Below, one piece after another: positions 16,714 to 19,778 of a stretch of DNA of 19,778 nucleotides. The stretch is from JBOGEB01 sp050743125 (GTDB lineage Bacteria > Actinomycetota > Nitriliruptoria > Euzebyales > Egibacteraceae), in assembly GCA_050743125.1 (NCBI GenBank), contig JBOGEB010000070.1, positions 1 through 19,778 on the forward strand. Reading direction: 5' to 3'. Each line of letters opens with the position of its first letter. Position 1 is the stretch's first letter. The notes under the pieces were generated by a model that made no database searches, was not told where the DNA came from, and worked only from the letters and a program-made list of their open reading frames with translations. The translations under genes and the position numbers were made by a program.

Positions 16714-16729
16714 CAGGGATTTCCCTGAC
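16714..16729 (+). promoter_or_regulatory. candidate PAS-LuxR-type operator, site 2
   Basis: TCAGGGA-TT-TCCCTGA is a perfect 16-bp inverted repeat and contains the same 15-mer as the box at 4420-4434. A -10-like TATCAT (16753-16758) places its centre near -44, next to a poor -35, the position expected for an activator. The box starts 79 bp before the haloperoxidase ATG. Confidence 0.55.
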
Positions 16730-16792
16730 TCCTCGATGCCCTCCCGTGGCGCTATCATGGCCGTATCCAAATACGCATGATGGGGAGACAAA

Positions 16793-18316
16793 ATGATCGA
16801 TCGATACGAGATCGGCCGTGCGCTTCGGAAAGCGGCTGCGAACAGGGCCTATTCGGGGCCGATCCCGGATCATCCCAGCAATGGCGAGGAGGCCTCGTAC
16901 CCCTACGTGGCGAACTACTCGAAGGGGTTGCCGCACGACGACATAGGTGAGGTCGAGCCGGACGCGTACCAAACGTTGCTCCGGGCGTCGTTCACCGGCC
17001 GGCCAGAGGACTTCGAGCGTATCCCGCTCGGCGTAAAAAATGGCCGGAGGCTGCTCAACTTCCAGGGCGGGCTCGCATTCGACATCGAGGGGCCAGATAC
17101 GTATGGGACAGTGATCCCGCCGGCGCCCCGCATCGACGGGGCGGAGAACTCGGCAGAGATGGCCGAGCTCTACTGGATGGCGCTGTTGCGCGACGTGAAG
17201 TTCACCGACTTCGACGATGATGCCATCGTGACCGAGACAGCGGACGATCTCTCGACCTTCTCCGACTTCCGCGCTCCCAAGGAAGACGGCCGGGTCACGC
17301 CGCGCACCCTGTTCCGCGGGCACACCCCCGGCGATCTGGTCGGCCCGTACATCTCGCAGCTCCTGCTGCGCGACATCCAGCACGGCACGCTGCGGCTTCC
17401 GCAGCGCCAGGACACCGTCGAGCCCGGCGCCGACTACATGACGGACTTCGACGAGTGGCTCGCCGTCCAACGCGCCGCGCCGCGGACCACCGACCGGGAC
17501 TTCGCCAACACCCGTTACATCCAGACGCCGCGGGACCTGGCACATTACGTGCACTTTGACAGTCCGTATGAGGCATTCCTCCACGCCTGCTTGATCCTGC
17601 TCGGCATGGACGCCGCATCCCCATCCGAGATCCTGGACGGCGGCCAACCCTACCTCTTGTCGAAAAACGAGATCGGATTGGTCACGTTCGGTCTTTCGCA
17701 CATTCTTACCCTCGTAGCTGAGGTCGCCAATCGGGCGGAAAAGGCTACGATCTTCCAGAAGGAGTTCGTGCATCGTCGGCTGCGCCCCGAGGAGTTCGGT
17801 GGGAGGATCGAGGTTCAACTGGACCGCGATCCGGGCCGATACGACGGGATCATCCACTCAGAAATTTTGGATTCTGACGTGCTCAAGCGCGTGAGGCGCC
17901 AATTTGGCTCCTCCCTGTTGCCGCAGGCGTTCCCGGAGGGCTCACCGATGAGTTCGTCCTACAACGCCGGCCACGCGGTCGTCGCGGGCGCCTGCGTGAC
18001 GGTCCTCAAGTGGTGGTTCAACGAGTCGTACGTGATTCCCGACCCCGTCGTGCCCAATAAAGCCGGCACCGCTCTCGTGCCCTACACCGGGCCAGACAAG
18101 GACCGGCTCACGGTGGGCGGCGAGCTGAACAAGCTGGCCGCCAACATCGCGTTCGGCCGGACCATGGGCGGCGTGCACTGGCGCACCGACAACACGGCGG
18201 GCATGGAACTCGGCGAGACCGTTGCGATCGGCATCCTCCGTGACCAGAAGCCCACGACCAACGAGGACGCCGCCTTGACCATCACCCGCTTCGACGGCAC
18301 TACGATCACGGTCTGA
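16793..18316 (+). CDS. vanadium-dependent haloperoxidase (bromoperoxidase-type)
   Basis: This 507-residue protein shows the vanadate-binding pattern of PAP2-related haloperoxidases: Lys323 and Arg331 in KEFVHRRLRP, His394 in YNAGHAVVAGAC, Arg456 and His462 in GRTMGGVHW, and Asp466. The spacings Lys-to-Arg (8) and Arg-to-His (6) match algal bromoperoxidase rather than fungal chloroperoxidase. Two active-site positions differ: the Ser of the usual PSGH is Ala392, and the bromoperoxidase His seven residues before the ligand His is Ser387. The vanadate-ligating His is expected to be His462. The enzyme would oxidise bromide or iodide with H2O2 to halogenate a substrate. No signal peptide is evident. 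ATG 16793 has a GGGGAGA ribosome site. Weak -10 and the upstream GGGATTTCCC box suggest activator control. Confidence 0.85.
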   Translation: MIDRYEIGRALRKAAANRAYSGPIPDHPSNGEEASYPYVANYSKGLPHDDIGEVEPDAYQTLLRASFTGRPEDFERIPLGVKNGRRLLNFQGGLAFDIEGPDTYGTVIPPAPRIDGAENSAEMAELYWMALLRDVKFTDFDDDAIVTETADDLSTFSDFRAPKEDGRVTPRTLFRGHTPGDLVGPYISQLLLRDIQHGTLRLPQRQDTVEPGADYMTDFDEWLAVQRAAPRTTDRDFANTRYIQTPRDLAHYVHFDSPYEAFLHACLILLGMDAASPSEILDGGQPYLLSKNEIGLVTFGLSHILTLVAEVANRAEKATIFQKEFVHRRLRPEEFGGRIEVQLDRDPGRYDGIIHSEILDSDVLKRVRRQFGSSLLPQAFPEGSPMSSSYNAGHAVVAGACVTVLKWWFNESYVIPDPVVPNKAGTALVPYTGPDKDRLTVGGELNKLAANIAFGRTMGGVHWRTDNTAGMELGETVAIGILRDQKPTTNEDAALTITRFDGTTITV

Positions 18317-18489
18317 GCATCTCCGCGATCTGGGCGTTCCGCCTTGCAGCCAGCACGGTGAAGTGAGGGAAGGTTGCGTCGCGCCGGGTGAAGCGACCTA
18401 AGAGGGTTTCGGGAGCGCAACCCGACGCGACGCAGCCCCCACAACATTTTTCAGACACATTGCCAAGGCGATCGGAAGGGACACTTGAT

Positions 18490-18930
18490 ATGAGTATCCA
18501 CAATGAAAAAGCGCAAGAGATGGACGTCATTTGCACCCGGCCAGCAACCCAGCAGGGTCCTGCCGAGCGGTTCACTGGCAGTGCCTGGATCGATCAGCTC
18601 GCCGTGGCTCCGCCCCCGTCACGGCTTCGCGCCTACAGTGTGCACTTCACACCTTCCTCCCGTACGGCCTGGCACCGGCATCCCAATGGTCAAGTCCTCC
18701 ATGTGACCGAAGGCGTTGGGCGGGTGCAGCAGCGGGGTGGCCCCGTACACGAGATTCGAGCTGGTGACACCGTCGTCGCCACGGCTGGTGAGTGGCACTG
18801 GCATGGCGCCAGTCCTCACCATTTCATGACTCACTTGGGCTTGGTCGAAGCTGACGACGACGGCTCCGAGTCAGAGTGGGGCGAGCACGTCACCGACAAG
18901 GAATATCTCGTGCCCCCTGCTGTGAAGTGA
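18490..18930 (+). CDS. cupin protein, (R)-mandelonitrile lyase-like
   Basis: This 146-residue protein is a single-domain cupin. Metal ligands are visible as His62, His64 and Gln68 (WHRHPNGQ) and His103 (GEWHWHGA); the Gln in place of the usual Glu is the pattern of the small manganese cupins that include bacterial (R)-hydroxynitrile lyases (GtHNL type), many of which have no known native role. ATG 18490 is preferred, with GGAAGGGA upstream, and the motif order agrees; the longer frame from 18388 has no ribosome site. It lies 173 nt after the haloperoxidase and has no recognisable promoter in the gap. A role in redox or halogenated-product handling is possible only by context. Confidence 0.8.
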   Translation: MSIHNEKAQEMDVICTRPATQQGPAERFTGSAWIDQLAVAPPPSRLRAYSVHFTPSSRTAWHRHPNGQVLHVTEGVGRVQQRGGPVHEIRAGDTVVATAGEWHWHGASPHHFMTHLGLVEADDDGSESEWGEHVTDKEYLVPPAVK

Positions 18931-19064
18931 TACGCAGTATCTCTCCAACCGGGGAGCAGGCCAGGCCCTCGGCAACGTCGGTGATGTAGCCAGCTGGCCT
19001 GGTGTGACGCTTGGGTGCTGACTTTCCGCGAGGGGGCTGGCAGAGGTCGTGCGTGCCGGCAAGC

Positions 19065-19778
19065 GTGCGCGAGGGTTTGGCGGTGCGGCCTGTCCGGGGT
19101 GACGAGGTCGGTCGGTTCAACGCCTGTTTGGGTGAGCGTCACTGGCTTGGGCATCGCATTGTCGGTGAGACGGTGCGCTGCGTCGTGAGCAGTCAGCGCT
19201 TCTGTGTTCTGCCGGAGGGCCGAAGGCCCGACCTGGCCTGTGCGGTGCTCGCGCGGGCGTTGCGGCGGCTGCCGGGCGGCTGCCGGGCGAGGCGCTGGCG
19301 GTCGCGGTGGACGCCGGAGAGCCTGCGGGGCGCGGTGGGACCCGACGGCAGGCCGGTGGGTCTGTTCGCCGCGATGGTCCACAACCAGGGCGTCGTCGTC
19401 GCGCAACGCGAGGTCGATCACAAGGCAGGCGAGGTCACCGAGCTCCGCCCGCTGTTGGAGGTCTGGACCTGGACGGGGCCGGTCGTCACCGCCGACGCGC
19501 TGCGCGCCCAACGCGGCCACGCGGACGTTCTGGTCGAACAGAAGGCGCGGACTGTGTGCTCACGGTCAAAGGCGACCAGCCGAAGACCTTGGAGGCAGTC
19601 CAGCGCCTGTTCGAGCAGGAGCTCTTTTCCCCCGTGCCACACCGAGGCTGACCGGGGGCACCCACGCGTGGAGCGCCGGTCCGTCCAGGCCGCGGTCACG
19701 TGTGCGGAGCAGGTCGGGTTCGGCGCACGCAGCTCAGGCGTTCTCCCGTCCTGCGTGAGGTGTCCGACCTGGACGGCG
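19065..19778 (+). pseudogene. ISAs1-type transposase, broken, with DUF4338-like N-terminus
   Basis: Translating in pieces gives LAVRPVRGDEVGRFNACLGERHWLGHRIVGE near 19077, which matches the start of DUF4338 (the family of the Druantia protein DruA, also found fused to IS transposases). Further on there are conserved ISAs1 blocks: SLRGAVGPDGRPVGLFAAMVHNQGVVVAQREVDHK, TVKGDQPKTLEAV and RLFEQELFSPVPHR. These fall in different frames, with breaks near 19310, 19460 and 19545-19560, and the central part of the N-terminal half is missing, so no full transposase can be made. It continues past the right edge. Terminal inverted repeats were not found. Confidence 0.65.

Noticed and set aside
16645..16776. 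9-bp direct repeat CAAATACGC at 16645 and 16768 before the haloperoxidase
   Set aside because: Short, not palindromic and not repeated at the operon promoter; chance is likely.
18306..18575. Minus-strand frame of 89 codons in the gap between haloperoxidase and cupin
   Set aside because: No ribosome site or family recognised; it overlaps the start of the well-supported cupin gene.

Overview
The window comes from a high-GC actinobacterium, probably a filamentous actinomycete of the Streptomycetales/Streptosporangiales type. The signs are coding GC near 70 % over most of the window, GTG/TTG starts, a DUF6879 plus Scr1/DUF5753-type XRE regulator pair, a fused AccDA carboxyltransferase and actinobacterial-style repressor operators. 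No rRNA, tRNA or CRISPR array was seen.

Layout. (1) 1-3714 is accessory: the 3' part of a TPR protein, a small HTH protein with a CHAT (caspase-like) C-terminal domain, then a DUF6879 gene directly followed by an XRE/DUF5753 regulator. (2) About 3760-4407 is a decayed group II intron. Its reverse transcriptase is frameshifted and almost wholly deleted, but domains V and VI are still recognisable. (3) 4526-13073 is one tightly packed operon of nine genes: adenylate-forming acyl ligase, FabG-like SDR, acyl carrier protein, AvrD-family protein, P-loop kinase/ATPase, HAD-IB phosphatase, fused acetyl-CoA carboxylase AccDA, biotin carrier AccB and biotin carboxylase AccC. (4) 13079-16579 is a TetR gene divergent from a SnoaL-like cyclase, an MFS exporter and an aldo/keto reductase, with twin palindromic operators between them. 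(5) 16793-18316 is a vanadium-dependent haloperoxidase of the algal bromoperoxidase type, and 18490-18930 a small metal-binding cupin. (6) From about 19065 to the right edge lies a broken ISAs1-type transposase with a DUF4338-like N-terminal remnant.

How the genes may work together. AvrD of Pseudomonas syringae is the enzyme behind the syringolides, acyl-sugar gamma-butyrolactone elicitors built from a beta-ketoacyl chain and D-xylulose. Here an AvrD homologue sits among genes that can activate and carry an acyl chain (ligase, ACP, SDR), make malonyl-CoA (AccDA/B/C), and add and remove a phosphate on a sugar (kinase, phosphatase). My inference is a butenolide/syringolide-like signal or natural-product pathway in an actinomycete. 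No ketosynthase lies in the window. The same 15-bp palindromic box with core GGGATTTCCC precedes both the operon and the haloperoxidase. This core resembles the operator of PAS-LuxR activators, so the haloperoxidase may belong to the same regulon and halogenate the product. No such regulator gene is in the window.
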